Part shown: piece by piece, positions 5,068-5,510 of the stretch | Layout of the letters: each line of letters opens with the position of its first letter | Position numbering within the stretch: the first letter of the stretch is position 1 | DNA from: DASWRT01 sp036403035 | Lineage (GTDB): Bacteria; Pseudomonadota; Alphaproteobacteria; ATCC43930; CGMCC-115725 | Length of the DNA: 5,510 nt | Assembly (NCBI GenBank): GCA_036403035.1 | Contig: DASWRT010000146.1 | Span: 1 to 5,510 of the forward strand | Direction of reading: 5' to 3' | Made by a program: the position numbers and the translations under genes | Notes under the pieces: model-generated | Told to the model about the DNA's origin: nothing | What the model saw: only the letters and a program-made list of their open reading frames with translations | Database searches by the model: none

Positions 5068-5510
5068 ATGAAGGCGCTGGAAGGAGTGAAGATACTGGAC
5101 TTCACGCACGTCCAGTCGGGTCCGACCTGCACGCAGCTGCTGGCGTGGTTCGGCGCCGACGTGATCAAGGTCGAGCGGCCGGGCACGGGCGACATCACGC
5201 GCGGGCAGCTCCGCGACATCCCGAACGTGGACAGCCTCTATTTCACGATGCTGAACCACAACAAGCGGTCGATCACGCTCGACTCCAAGAACCCCAAGGG
5301 GAAGGAGGTGCTGGAGGCGCTGGTCCGGACCTGCGACGTGCTGGTCGAGAACTTCGCCCCCGGCGCGCTCGACCGCATGGGCTTGACCTGGGAGCGCATC
5401 CAGGAGCTGAACCCGCGGATGATCCTCGCCTCGGTCAAGGGCTTCGGCCCCGGCCCCTACGAGGACTGCAAGGTCTACGAGAACGTCGCGCAGTGCGCCG
5501 GCGGCGCGGC
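5068..5510 (+). CDS. frc: Formyl-CoA:oxalate CoA-transferase, N-terminal part
   Basis: A class III CoA-transferase (CaiB/BaiF family) that moves CoA from formyl-CoA to oxalate, giving oxalyl-CoA and formate; cytoplasmic first step of oxalate breakdown. Only 147 codons of the usual 415-430 are inside the window. Seen: GVKILDFTHVQSGPTCTQ near the N-terminus, whose Gln16 corresponds to the active-site Gln17 of the Oxalobacter enzyme; LLAWFGADVIKVERPG; DSLYFTMLNHNKRSI; VENFAPGALDRMGLTWERIQ; and KVYENVAQCAGGA at the edge. From memory these stretches follow Oxalobacter Frc and E. coli YfdW closely, more than generic family members. The catalytic Asp (about residue 168, in a GDSNSG-type motif) lies beyond the right edge, so substrate specificity is not proven. 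It follows the GntR gene by 63 bp. An oxalyl-CoA decarboxylase (oxc) gene downstream would be expected. Confidence 0.93.
   Translation, partial: MKALEGVKILDFTHVQSGPTCTQLLAWFGADVIKVERPGTGDITRGQLRDIPNVDSLYFTMLNHNKRSITLDSKNPKGKEVLEALVRTCDVLVENFAPGALDRMGLTWERIQELNPRMILASVKGFGPGPYEDCKVYENVAQCAGGA

Overview
The window is about 70% G+C and dense with genes of bacterial type. The chemoreceptor signalling tip, an alphaproteobacterial style of pyruvate kinase and very high third-position G+C suggest an alphaproteobacterium (Rhizobiales or Rhodospirillales type). That is inference from style; nothing here fixes a genus.

Layout. Positions 1-1352 (minus) hold most of a methyl-accepting chemotaxis protein whose C-terminus lies beyond the left edge. 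A 140-bp gap follows. Positions 1493-2563 (minus) encode a ten-helix DMT/EamA-family transporter, and 2568-4061 (minus) a pyruvate kinase. These two genes are 4 nt apart and almost certainly form an operon in the order pyruvate kinase, then transporter. Positions 4062-4293 are a 232-bp divergent control region with two near-identical TGGTATAYCATATACC palindromes exactly 70 bp apart. Positions 4294-5004 (plus) encode a GntR-family regulator of the FadR/FCD subfamily. From 5068 to the right edge (plus) is the N-terminal third of a class III CoA-transferase that closely resembles formyl-CoA:oxalate CoA-transferase (frc).

Working model. The regulator probably binds the two palindromes, controls its own gene plus frc to the right, and may control the divergent pyruvate kinase-transporter operon to the left. 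Frc activates oxalate to oxalyl-CoA. If oxalyl-CoA is reduced to glyoxylate and assimilated through the glycerate route, the carbon returns as phosphoenolpyruvate, which a pathway-dedicated pyruvate kinase would turn into pyruvate. Oxalate is also a classical inhibitor of pyruvate kinase, and this copy has an altered potassium-site loop plus the residue pattern of potassium-independent enzymes. The transporter and chemoreceptor may or may not belong to the same module.

No single gene here is of an unknown family. The novelty lies in the arrangement and in the atypical pyruvate kinase. There is no RNA gene, CRISPR array, insertion sequence or attachment site that I can support.
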